From assembly GCF_025118155.1 (NCBI RefSeq), contig NW_026251393.1, positions 1 through 64,000 on the forward strand: a stretch of DNA of 64,000 bases. Reading direction: 5' to 3'. This DNA comes from Cokeromyces recurvatus (Eukaryota; Mucoromycota; Mucoromycetes; Mucorales; Mucoraceae). Below the pieces are notes generated by a model that did no database searches, was not told where the DNA came from, and saw only the letters and a program-made list of their open reading frames with translations. The position numbers and the translations under genes are program-made. Below, in pieces: positions 45,780 to 57,460 of this stretch (within the stretch, counting starts at the first letter, position 1; the number at the start of each line of letters is the position of its first letter).

Positions 45780-46997
45780 ATGAATTCTAATTCCAATTTA
45801 ACAATCGAAGAATATAGAGCACGTAAAGTTGCTCTCATTACAGGTAAATAATTATTAAAATGGATTTTTTTTTTGAATGTCAACTAACTTTTATTTGACA
45901 GGTGTCACCGGTCAAGATGGATCCTATTTAACAGAATTTTTATTAGAAAAAGGTTATGAAGTTCACGGTATCATTCGTCGTTCTTCTTCTTTTAATACAG
46001 GTCGTATCGAACATATTTATAGAGATAGACATGAAACAGGTATAATTCACATATTCTCCTTATTTATTTATTATGTTCTAAAATGGGGGCTTTTTTTTTT
46101 TTAGGTGTTAAATTCTTTCTTCATTATGGTGATTTAACCGATTCTACTTGTCTTGTTCATATTATCGCTAAAGTACAACCTACTGAAGTATATAACTTGG
46201 CTGCACAATCTCATGTAAAGGTTTCATTTGACATGTCTGAATATACAGGTGATGTTGATGCCCTTGGTACTTTGCGTTTATTAGATGCCATTCGTACATG
46301 TAACTTGGCAGATCGTGTTCGTTTCTATCAAGCTTCTACATCTGAACTTTATGGTAAAGTAGTTGAGACCCCTCAAAGTGAAACTACACCTTTCTATCCT
46401 CGTTCTCCTTATGGTGTTGCTAAACTCTATGGTTACTGGATTGTTGTGAACTATCGTGAATCTTATAATATGTATACATGTAACGGTATTCTCTTTAATC
46501 ATGAATCCCCTCGTAGAGGCCGTACGTTTGTAACAAGAAAGATTACTCGTGCTGTAGCTGATATTCATCTCGGTCGTCAAGAGTGTCTCTATTTGGGTAA
46601 TATTGATGCAAAGCGTGATTGGGGACATGCTCGTGATTATATTGAAGGCATGTGGCTCATGTTACAACAAGATAAACCTGAAGATTTCGTCCTGGCTACA
46701 GGGGAAACACATACTGTACGTAGTTTTGTTGAAAAGGCATTTAAGGTGATTGGTCGTACGATTGTTTGGGAAGGTGAAGGCGTTAATGAAGTTGGTAAAG
46801 ATGCTGAAACAGGCAAAGTGCATGTTCGTATTGATCCTAAATATTTCCGTCCTGCTGAAGTGGATCTTTTATTGGGTGACCCTACTAAAGCAAATACTAA
46901 ATTAGGCTGGAAACGTAAAGTTACTTTTGATGAACTTGTTAACGAAATGGTCACAGCTGATATTGAAGCTAGTCTAAAGTCTTCTACATTAGTGTAA
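45780..46997 (+). CDS. GMD: GDP-mannose 4,6-dehydratase
   Basis: Three exons (45780-45843, 45902-46039, 46105-46997), 364 aa. An extended short-chain dehydrogenase: the NAD(P)-binding G-x2-G-x2-G is rebuilt across intron 1 as [12 protein letters not shown]. Then come [39 protein letters not shown] and the catalytic S/Y-x3-K set ([22 protein letters not shown]), then NHESPRRG and RDWGHARDY. It converts GDP-mannose to GDP-4-keto-6-deoxymannose, the first step to GDP-fucose. Presence fits the fucose-containing cell walls known in Mucoromycota. Complete, normal length. The partner epimerase/reductase is not in this window. Confidence 0.96.
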
Positions 46998-47237
46998 AAG
47001 AAATAAATAAAATGTGTATATAGTTGTGTATGAGTGTGTGTGTATGTATGAGTGTATGTATGCATGTATGCATGTATGTATGTGTTTATAGATACGCGTA
47101 TAACAAACATGTGCTTAAAATAAATAAATAATAAGCTTCCTATTCTATTCTATTCTATTCTATTTTATTTTCTTTCTTTTTATTATCTTTATCATGGTAT
47201 ACACACAATAGAAAAATAAAATAATAAACATAGCTTC
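46998..47237. repeat. TG/TATG-rich simple sequence between convergent genes
   Basis: The 3' region of GMD contains (TGTGTATG)- and (CATGTATG)-type microsatellite sequence at about 47018-47090 and (TTCTA)n at about 47141-47165. No gene. Confidence 0.6.
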
Positions 47238-48023
47238 TTATTTGTTAGTTTTCTTGCTATCTCTTTTTCTATTCTTTTTATCTTCCTTCTTAGCTTCTAC
47301 TGTCTTCTTTTCCTTCTTCTCTTCTTTCTTAGCTTCTACTGTCTTCTTTTCCTTCTTCTTTTCCTTCTTAGCTTTTACTGTCTTCTTTTCCTTTTCTACA
47401 CTTGTTTTTTCCTTCTTCTCTTCCTTCTCCTGTTTGGAGGCAGCCTCTGCTGCTTTTAATGCTGCTTGAAGACGTGCCTTCTTCTTTTTTTTAAATATTA
47501 AACGACGCTTTCTGTCCTTTTCCCTTTTCTTCAATAATCTTGCTTCTTCCTTTTCTTTTGTTAACTCTTCTTTTTCTTTTTCTGTTCTGTCCTCTTTTTG
47601 TCTTTCCAAATATCTCAAACGTCTTAAATGTGATTTACTTTGTAAATGATCTTCAACTTGCTTTTCTGTCTTTAACTTTTTATCTGGACAAATGTCACAT
47701 GAATAAGTCTCGATCATTTCTTCATCACTAGTATCGTTTTCTTCTTCTTCTTCTTCATCGGTCTTATTATCTTCTTCATCCTCGTCTTCATCTTCATCCT
47801 CATCCTCAGATGATCCAGCTGCATCTGCTAATTCATTCATCGTTTTAATTAAAACTTTCCTTGCTCGCTTTTTGTATCTCTTTGTTTGTTCATCCTCTGA
47901 ATCTGAATTATCAGAATCATCAGAAGAAAAGACGCCTGCAAGCTTTTCTTCAGTATCTTCAAAATCAAATTCAGTATCTTCAATCCTTTGCTTTTTTAAT
48001 TCTTTATGTACTCGTTTAAACAT
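47238..48023 (-). CDS. U1-type C2H2 zinc-finger protein, probably nucleolar
   Basis: Single exon, 261 aa. Residues 1-105 are acidic with Ser/Asp clusters (SSDDSDNSDSEDE; an EDEDEDED run). One zinc finger is seen at about 108-134 (YSCDICPDKKLKTEKQVEDH...H, with the longer spacing of U1-type fingers). A Lys/Glu-rich coiled region follows, and three near-copies of KKEKKTVEAKKE-type repeats close the protein. Such acidic/basic zinc-finger proteins usually serve in ribosome assembly or RNA binding, but no orthologue is firmly recognised. The 3' repeats are nearly identical at DNA level and may vary in number. Next to NELF-CD in the same orientation. Confidence 0.75.
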   Translation of the reverse strand: MFKRVHKELKKQRIEDTEFDFEDTEEKLAGVFSSDDSDNSDSEDEQTKRYKKRARKVLIKTMNELADAAGSSEDEDEDEDEDEEDNKTDEEEEEENDTSDEEMIETYSCDICPDKKLKTEKQVEDHLQSKSHLRRLRYLERQKEDRTEKEKEELTKEKEEARLLKKREKDRKRRLIFKKKKKARLQAALKAAEAASKQEKEEKKEKTSVEKEKKTVKAKKEKKKEKKTVEAKKEEKKEKKTVEAKKEDKKNRKRDSKKTNK

Positions 48024-48158
48024 TGTTATTTATTTATTTTTTAAAATAAAATAAAATAAAAAGGCAACTCAATGTCAAAGATGAGAAAAAAAAATTTTTT
48101 TCCCTGCTTTTTATTATTATTTGCGGATGTTGAAAGAAGCAATACAATAATAATACTA

Positions 48159-50447
48159 TTATTTATTACATTGACTAATAATTTCATTAATCTTTGTCTG
48201 TAATTTGTCATCAAGATCCTCTTGTCCGTGCAAAGATTGTTCTAATGTTATAATTAATGAATAATTGTAAATAAAAAAAAAAAAAGAAATGTTTCTCTTT
48301 TTATCATCATTACCTAAAAAGTTGATAACTAATTGTTGAACATCTTTAATCAAATTTAAATTTTGAACAAGAGACTCAAGAATAAGAACCATATGATGAA
48401 TAAACAGAGAAGTATAAGGTGGCTGAGCCAATTTTAAGACCTAATAACGAATATAAGAAATTGAATATAATTTAAAATATATATATATATATATAAAATA
48501 CCTTCTTGATAAAGTAAATAATTAGACTATCATCTAATTCACGTCCTGGACCACTAAAGTATTTTAATACAGGAATTGTATAATGTAATTGGACTAAATA
48601 AAGCATTCGATCTACCCAAGCCCTTTGTAATGATAACTAACAAGAAAATAATAGTATAGATGAATATGAAAACAATCCAATTTTTTTTAATAGTATCTTA
48701 CTTGAAGCTCTGGTGCAAAATTATCTGTTTTATGTTTAACACATCGTTTAATAACACTAAATACTACAGGTTGCTGTAATTGATGTCGACTAGCAATTTC
48801 ATCTAATATTAACAATAGAACAGGTGGTTCCTTTGTGCGAAAGTATGTTTCAAAATAAGATGTATGTATAGCCATGTATTCAATCCATAATAAAACACCC
48901 ATTGATCCAACTGGAAATCGAATAGCGCTAATAATATATTTTGTAGCTCCTGTAATACTTCCTACTATTGTTTTGTTAGCTAATGCAGTGTATAGATCCT
49001 TTAACACAAGTTGTATTTTTAAAATATCGTCTTGTTGTTCCTATTATTATTTATAGAATCAGTCTATGTGTCGCTTGTAATGCTTCTATTATATATACTT
49101 TACATTTCTAGGCTTGGTATCATTCATAGTAGTCGCATAAGCAATAATAAACGTTGTATCATCTACTAAATCACGTCTTAATAATGTTCCATGCTGAGGC
49201 ACATAAAGCACTTTTAATAACTTTAATATGAAATCATAATTGCATAAATAATGTGTTGCTGGTGGATTTTCTGATAAATAAAATCGTTTCAACTACCAAA
49301 AAAAAAAGGCTTAAGAGAATAGAACATACTTGTATATCAAAACTTACAGCAATAAGATCGCCCTGAGTAATATTTGAAGAATTCATCATGTTTTTCATAG
49401 TTTTTGATAATTCTAAAGGTGCATCACTAATATTTGTATGTAGAATATCAACAACCACTGTGTTTCCTCTCTTTTTAGCGACAAGTTCTAATTCTCTACG
49501 AAGACGATTAAATGTCTTTACTCCATATTCATCGTATAATCTACGAAGCAATATTTGCGTATATAAGTATGTATCTTCTCTTTCACAACAGATATTCTAA
49601 AATATAAATAAATATATGTATGTATAAATAGGATAGAAGAATATTTAGACTTCATATTTACAATTAATCGTGGCAAGTCTTCATCAAACTCTAAATCATC
49701 TTTTGTAACAAGTTCTGATAATGCATCATTCAAGATCAAATTATATACTTTCATATAAGTTGATGACGTCCTTAATTTTGAGATTTCTTTTTCATAACCT
49801 GCTTCGACCATACGCTATAAATAAAAAAAAAAGGAAGAAGGGAAAGAGAGAGAAAAAAAAACTGTTAAGAAATAGTTTGATTAATTTAATGCATTATACT
49901 TGCTAAAACAACAAAATTAACAAAAGCAGAATTGGGATATTTTTCCAATAATCGATACATGGTTTGTCTCCATTCTGAATCTTGAAATAAACTATCCAGC
50001 TTTTCAGGCGCTTTATCTTCATAAAACTTCATAAGAGGTTCATCATGAAGTTGAGGATCGAATCGTTCTGTTAATAAAGTCCGAATGGCTCGTCTCATGA
50101 TCAAATCCTTATTCAATCCTATAGAATTTACAGATTCAGCAATGGCATTACACATGGAAGGTATACCAAGGTATGATTCTGATAGTAAATTAACTGCATC
50201 CATAGGTGCTCCACCTAATTTCAAATATTCTGATAAAGCATCTGTATATATGTTTTCTTCAAGTATGGCGTCTATTGAATTCAATTAGTACTGTTCCTGA
50301 GTTTTTATTTTTATTTTTTTAATTTACCTGGCTTCGATAAGACTTTTCGATATTCATCAAGTGTAGCAATTCTTAAAGGTTGATTAGACTAAGGAAGCAA
50401 ATTAACCATTTTGAACACTTATTATAATCTATATTAGTGTATACCAT
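48159..50447 (-). CDS. NELFCD: NELF-C/D (TH1) subunit of negative elongation factor
   Basis: Ten exons from 50447 down to 48159: 50447-50445, 50388-50328, 50271-49904, 49814-49662, 49596-49348, 49292-49104, 49040-48702, 48636-48502, 48440-48314 and 48241-48159. The product is 568 aa, against about 580 in animals. Recognisable TH1 segments in order: YLKLGGAPMDAVNLLSESY, TERFDPQLHDEPL, WRQTMYRLLEKYP, AGYEKEI, INICCEREDTYLYTQILLRR, IRFPVGSMGVLLWIEYM, LLILDEIASRHQLQQPVV, RAWVDRMLYLVQLHYTIPVL and KLAQPPYTSLFIHH. NELF pauses RNA polymerase II after initiation. Intron 3 is GC-AG and exon 1 is only the ATG (inferred). It is divergent from ATP23. Confidence 0.88.
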
Positions 50448-50643
50448 TTTATTTATTTTTTTATCTTTTTATTCTAATTAACACGAAAAAAAAAAGAGGA
50501 AAGGAAAAATAACAACATTTATCTTTAGGCTCGTGACGCGCATTTTATTTTATTTTTTTTTTATGAGTACTGTTGATACTCAGTCAAGTGAGGGGTTAGA
50601 ATAAATAAATGTATTTTGTTTATAACAGAAATATAAAATTTAT
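50448..50643. promoter_or_regulatory. Divergent promoter NELFCD / ATP23
   Basis: A spacer of under 200 nt between oppositely directed starts. It is T/A-rich with one GC-rich patch, GGCTCGTGACGCGCA (about 50529-50543), which could be a transcription-factor site. An ATG at 50563 opens only 13 codons. Confidence 0.4.
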
Positions 50644-51479
50644 ATGAGGTTGTATGTACCTCCACCTTTACCGCCGTACGTTTTAATAATAAACAAAATA
50701 ACCAACAACATACAAAAGCTAATTATTTCTCTATTTTTTGCTTCTAAAAAAAAAAGTTATTCTGAACAAAAATGTACACTTGAACTTGATCATATACTAA
50801 AAACATCAACTAAAGTGGCAGTCTTGTTAAACGCAATTCAGACATTAAGCAAGAATGCTTTAAGTAGAGGAATTACTTGTAGACCTTGTATTGGTACAAC
50901 TCAAGAGGTAAACAATAATAAGGAAAAAAAAAACTCATCTGTCTCTTTTTTTTTCTTTTTATTTTACTAACAATAATAAAAAAAAAACTATTGTTTGATA
51001 GTCTAAAATGGGATACTACGATGGTACATACAAAAGGTATATGACATATAATAATAGAAAAGTAAATGTATTGTAAATTGAATCGATGCAACTTAGAGTT
51101 GTGATTTGTTGTGATCATATTAGAACCCGAGAAGAGCTTGAAGATACTTTAGTTCATGAATTGATCCATGCTTTTGATTCAGTACGAAAAGGCAATTTCA
51201 AAAGCGTCTGTCATTTAATAGCTTGTGGTGAAGTCAGAGCAAGTGCGTTAGGTTAGGACTAAGATGGATTAAAATAGAATAACAGCACACACACTCTTAA
51301 TACATTTATTTATTTATTTAGGACAATGTGCTAATATTAAATCAGAAAAGAAGAGAAAGGAATGTATTTGGAAAGATGCAGTTAATTCAACTAAACTTCA
51401 TTGTGGTTCAGAAAGAGCAGAAAAGACAGTAAAAGAAGTATTTTATAATTGTACTCGTGATGAAACTCCATTTAAATAA
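50644..51479 (+). CDS. ATP23: ATP23 mitochondrial metalloprotease / assembly factor
   Basis: Exons 50644-50651, 50757-50907, 51002-51036, 51097-51251 and 51322-51479 give 168 aa. Cys-containing N-terminal part (RFYSEQKCTLELDHIL; GITCRPC), then MGYYDGTYKRVVICCDHI restored over a junction, the zinc protease motif LVHELIHAFDSVRKG, then HLIACGEVRASALGQC and a Cys-rich end (DAVNSTKLHCG... FYNCTRDETPF). In yeast this protease matures Atp6 and helps build the F0 part of ATP synthase in the intermembrane space. The first exon (8 nt) is a guess, as the protein is shorter at its N-terminus than relatives. Another start upstream of 50644 is possible. Confidence 0.85.
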
Positions 51480-52171
51480 GCCCTAAAAGAGGTTTTGATT
51501 TGATCTTCTGGCCTGGATGATATACACTATATTTAGAAATAAAATGTACCTTGACTAGAAACATTATTAAATAAATAAACAAAGAAGAGTAATAAAAACC
51601 CTCTCCCCTTCTTATTAAATTGTAATACGGAATAGTTTATTCTTATAAAATGCTGCAAACAGTAAAGGACTGCAGGTCAAAGGCCATAAAGTTAAAAACC
51701 AGCACTAGTTTTCCAACAATTTTTTTCTAAATTTGGCATATAAATATGTATATGTATATATATATAAAAAAAAGAAAGACTTTTATTATCTATCCATTCT
51801 ACTAATTTCAAACAAACATTACATGAATGGATTAATTTATTAAAACAAGTGTTCAAACTAGATTATTAAAACTACTGCTTTTATACATTTTTATTATTAT
51901 ATTCTATTTTGTAGCATCAAATATTCCAGCGACTCATGCAATAAATTAATTTTTTATATGCAACTTATTTGAGGAATATGCTAGATCTGGAAGGGAGAAA
52001 AAAAATTTTTTTCTTTATATATTAGAGACTTGTTTAACTTTATTAAATGTGATGCCAGTCTTAATAGCGGAAAATACAGTAAAAAAAAAAACAACAGCAA
52101 CATATCATTCGACTATTTTTTATTTTATTTCATCTTATTTACAAATAATTTTAATTTATACGTTAGAGTTG
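51480..52171. other. Intergenic between convergent genes, no gene seen
   Basis: The 3' regions of ATP23 and the PHD-finger gene. Short frames here are AT-biased. TATA-rich simple sequence (about 51744-51768). Confidence 0.45.
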
Positions 52172-53564
52172 CTATTGTTGTTGCTGTTGATTTACAATTG
52201 CAAGAGAATAGGGTTGATATACAATTCCAAATTTTCTTTGAAATTTTGTTATTTCTTGACTTATACGTTCAATTATTTCTAATGATGACTCTTGTTCTTC
52301 TTCTTTATAATATGAAGGCGTTATTGGACTATTATTACTACTACATGTACTTGCTGTATAATCGTCCAATAATGGTACAGTAGAAGCACTACTTAAAGAA
52401 GAAGAGGAAGAGGAGGTGGATAAAGACCTGGGTCTAAGGAAGAAATCATCTTGTTGATCATCTGTCATTGAAGATAGTAATACTGGCAATGTTTTCTTTT
52501 CTTTTTCATTTAATGTTTCTTTTGATTTTATTCTTGATATATAATCCATAATCTGTTTAGTTCTCTTATTCATATCTGCAAATGTCATTTTTGAACTTGG
52601 GTATTTAATCTTTGCTGGTGGTGAACTTTCTCTAATTGGTTTACCATCTGTTGTATTCCAATAGGGTGAAAATGATGACGTATTAAAATCATCCAGGGCA
52701 TTATTATTATTGCTACTACTACTACTACTACTACTACTATTATTATTATTATGTTGTTGTTGAGGGGTATTGGCTTTATTTTTGGTCGATTTCTTTTCTT
52801 GTAATACTTTTTTCCTTGTAGGAGGTGGCAATTCATCAACCAATAATAAGTTAGGACGCTTTGATCTAGTAGAACGTTCTTCAAACTGGTTTGAATTTTC
52901 TTTTTCTTCTTCCTCATCTTTCTTGCGTCTCTTGTTCGGTTTCTTGGTTACTGGTGCCGATGCTGACTCGGAACCGGAGTTACTAATTTCATTATTCGGC
53001 GATTGAATTTCATAATTATGATGATTGTTGTTATTCACTAAACCGGCATGATAAAGACGTTTTGAACTTCATATACCACATACATACATATTAATTATTA
53101 TTTTTTTTTTGTTTGTTTAACTCCCTAAATCAATATGCATATTTACCGTCCTGAAGAAGTTTTTATGATATGATGATTTTCAGGTCCACACTGATCACAA
53201 TAATAGTGATCAGGCAATTCATTCTGTACAAGACCCATACATTCACAATGCTGCCAAACTTCACATTTATCACATTGAACCATTAAACCCATATTATCTA
53301 TTATCAAATGCATAAATACATATTTATATTTACATAAAGTAAAAAAGAATCCATTTTACTTACGTGCTTCCCCACAAATACATCTTGTAATTGAACTACC
53401 ATCTGAACTTTCTTCATCAGAAGAATCAGTTACATTACGACTTGATCTTGTTCTTTTATTATTAACATTTGCTCTACGAGTACGACGTGTAGGTGCTTTT
53501 AAAGAATAATATTAAAAAAAAGGATCAATACCTTATAATTATTATGTAATATATACTTACACAT
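52172..53564 (-). CDS. PHD-finger protein (CTI6-like)
   Basis: Four exons (53564-53561, 53495-53364, 53297-53147, 53066-52172), 393 aa. A basic RTRRANVNNKRTRSSR stretch and acidic DSSDEESSDG precede a PHD finger: CICGEA, HNMGLMVQCDKCEVWQHCEC, then YYCDQCGPENHHI. This is a C4HC3 pattern split by an intron. The rest is low-complexity (Ser, Asn and Gln runs) with one conserved-looking helix (TFADMNKRTKQIMDYISRIK). PHD fingers of this type read methylated histone H3K4. The layout resembles yeast Cti6, a subunit of the Sin3-Rpd3 complex, whose scaffold SIN3 is also in this window; that link is inferred. The 4-nt first exon (ATG-T) is predicted from the splice frame only. Confidence 0.78.
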
Positions 53565-53779
53565 ATAAATTATAAGGGTATATATATATGTAAATATATA
53601 TCTGTGTATGTATATAATATAAAGGAAATAAAGGAGAAGAAAAAAAGAAGAGAAAAAGAAGAAAAAAAAGAAAAGAAAATATAATTGACAATATAATATG
53701 TATGTGTATATATACACACACACATAAAAAAAAAAAATGATGCAAGACTGGTATTGAATTATAATTTATTCATTTATTT

Positions 53780-54612
53780 TTAATTGGCTATTTGATAATC
53801 AATTTTAACATGAATTTCACCATTCCCTTCAGGTCCCAAAGGTAACCATTTATCTAGTGTTTGTACAATAGGTGGTCTAATAAGATCCCAAAGAGAACTT
53901 GACCATAAACCAATTTCAATAGAATAAAAAGTATGTACTTCTTTTACTTTAAATTCTATTGTTATATCCTCTTTATTATATATTTCTTGTGTAAAGCTTT
54001 CGTTCCTATAATAATAATGAATTATTTGGTTTTTTAAAATACTTTATAGTCTATTTTACCATTTAGGAGTGGTTGTCTTTTTAACTTTCTTTGATTTCAT
54101 GACTTGATTCTTTCCTAAATTAACATATACAATCGTATTTTCTCCTTTTAATCCTCTTGCTTCTATTATTTGAATAGTTAATCTGCCTCGGCTTGAAGAT
54201 GTGATTTGCTGTGTTGTTGTATTCTCTTTTTCCTGTTGATTTTCTGGTAATAATCCTAATGAAGACACATTCTCTCTGGTGGTATTTTTGGGTGGTTGGC
54301 TCCAGTTAAATACCGTTGTCCCTAGTTTAGTCGTCATTCGACGTGTAGTGCCCATAAATGTTGTATGCGTCTTTCTACGTAATAATAATTGTGGATCCCA
54401 TTTGAATCGAACTCTAACTGATCCTGTATCACCTGCTTGTCCATCTAAAGGTATTTCTATTTCTTTTGCACTAAAACTTTCGACCATATCACCTCGAATA
54501 GTTATGCCTCCAGAACCTATAATTATTCAAATCATAAATATCGTTCACATATATAATATGTATATATATGACTTTTATTTTTTTATTTTTTTTTCCTTTT
54601 TCTCTTGGAAAG

Positions 54613-54662
<50 letters not shown>

Positions 54663-57423
54663 TAATGGAACATCTCCGGCCAGTTGATTCCAATCAAATA
54701 CTTCAATTCTAAAGCTGGCAGTTACACGAGACATAATTGGCACTTCAAATTTTTCATTTGTCCAAATTGGATTACAATTCTTCTTAATGACTTGACTCTT
54801 ATAAACAATATCGCCATTGACAGTAAAGACAACATAGGGATCACTTGTACCAGACTTATCAACCGCTTTCAAATCTTTCGCTTTCAATAAAGTGACGGTT
54901 AAAATACCTTGGTTCTCTAAGCTTTCATCAGGGTTCACTTTGTAATTCAATAAAGGTACGTAACCAAAGCTAAGTTTGATTTGTGCAGGACCACCAACAG
55001 GATTGATCAAGTTATACCACTCACCATCATCCTCTTCAATATGCATCAGCATCTTTTGATTAAGATCAACTAATGATGTGTCAGATGCATTTCCTTCTGC
55101 TGTTAACAGCCTTTGTCGAATACTTCGCTGTATGTGACGAATGATACGTTCACTACTTTCGTACCAGTAACCTAGTTTATCATCGTCCTTTTCTGTCTTA
55201 TGTGCAGGCTTAAGCTCAATAGCGACCCGTGAAAATCCTGAATCCTTAATAAAGGCATCTGCCGTCTCATTAAAGACTATCGTACGTCCCTTGAGAGTGT
55301 TTGTCTTGTGTTGACTTGTTAAAGAATCTACCATCACTTGACAATAGCATTCATATACTTCACTTGCTTTAATTTCATGAATCTTAACCGTAAGAATACC
55401 ACTACCATAACAAGAAAGGTCAATAATATCATCTGGTGTATAACGTATAGGCACTCCATGTAAATCGATCATAGGTAATAAGTTTTGCATTCTATTGACA
55501 ATCTTTTGATGATTCGTTATCCTTGTCGGCGATGCTATGCTTTGTTTGTTATCCATGTCTTGTTGCTCCGTTTCACTTTCTTCATTTTCATCCATTGCTT
55601 CTGGTAGGGCTAAAGCAGGATAAAATTCGACAGAATAAACTAGAAAGCCTCTTACTACATTATTAGCTTGAAGGGGTGATTGTCTTATAAAACACATAAA
55701 TAAACCTTATTTATATCTAATACCTAACAATATATATATATATATATATATATGTATATGCTTGTTTACCTGTCAAGTTTTGGCACTGCAGCTTCATACC
55801 AACTATTTTCATTCTCATCCTTACATTGTTTAATAATCTCCTTTACAGGAAACTCAGTTGTACCGAGATTTTTATCTTTAGCACCAGAAGTCCAATCCAT
55901 AAGTTCAAGTATAAGGTTCTCATGTAAAGAGTGAACAGGGATATAATGAAATTCACCCCATTCTGGTGTTTCTGTATTGTCAAGGATTTCAGTTCTTGCT
56001 CGAACTTGCCTTCCTGATTTAATTCTCACATAAGCATTGTGACTACCACTATTAAGATTTTCCGCTGACCAAATTGAAAATCGCAAAACACCTACAGGTG
56101 CACCTAAAAAAAAAAAAAAGATCAAATACAACCACAAATAAATACTAAATATAATCTTCTTCTATTGTTAAGAAATACTGTACTATAGATGCCAGTACCA
56201 CCCATACTAGCAAGTCCAGTCATAACAACAGGTTTCCATTGTACACTAAATCTTAAACGTGCAGCTGTATCTTGTCCTTTTTTCTTTAAAGTCCACCAAT
56301 AATCTTTTTCTTCTTGTTGAGCAATGATATCTGTCAAGTAAGCGTTCCAGGAACCCAATGATTCATCACCTGCAAAATCAATACGATCAATTATGCTGAC
56401 TCGAATAAAGACCTCAGTTTGATCCAAAACCATGATTTCGTAAGGTCTTTCGAATTTAGGATTGGATGTACGTTTGAATGTTGGGGTTTCGAATCGATCA
56501 ACGCCATTGATTTTTATCAAGGCGTATGGGTTCACTTTATTTGAACCTAGGTTCTTACATTCATGAATTATTATACGAACAATACCAGAATCTATGAAGG
56601 GCAACATGAATTATCACTTTTTTTTTATAATAAACAGCAAAAAAAAAAAAAAAAAAGAGAGAGAGAAACTTACTTGATGGTTCAGCTTCAATAATGCTTC
56701 CGTCTGGATTTTGAATAGACTTTGATACAGGGAAATAGCGCATATCTACTTTCAAATTTGAAATAAATTTACCATTTCGAAGCATAGGTAATTCTCTATG
56801 ATATCCAATATATATATATATATATTTAAAAAAGAACAGCTATAGCTATATAAAGATATATACATGTATATATATATACATACAAATTATCTAATTGCAT
56901 ATCTTCATTTTCTTTGATATCTCTCAAATCAAAATGGGCTCTCGCTAGTCGTTTACCTGCCTTTTTTGTGTTACTTGTCGTTCTTAATTCCATGATTAAA
57001 ATAGAATTTAAATTATTCAGCAATAAGAACTTGGTTTCATTCCAATGAGGTGTATGTGTATCTTCAGAAATAGATGTTTTTTCCAATTCTTGAGCTTTGT
57101 TTAAAAAGAATCGAACAAATGGATTTAAATGAGAGTCGGATGATTTAATCTTTGAACAAGAATGTACAGTAACAGCCAAAACACCATTGGCTTGACCTTG
57201 TAACAAAAGATTAAAAATGTATTTATATACATCTATTTTAAGGAAAAAAACACACACACACACACTTACTAATATCTAATTCTCCGGTAAAGAATTTTTC
57301 AATATCATAAGAGAATACGTTTGGGTAATAGAGCATAGGACCTAAAATAGCATGAGCTTGATCTCTTACAAAACTTTGAAGTCCAGGAATCTAAAAACAA
57401 TAATAATGATAAAGGTTGAATAC

Positions 57424-57460
<37 letters not shown>

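Noticed and set aside
46281..46628. 115-codon ORF antisense to GMD
   Set aside because: Complement of a conserved enzyme-coding exon; no independent support.
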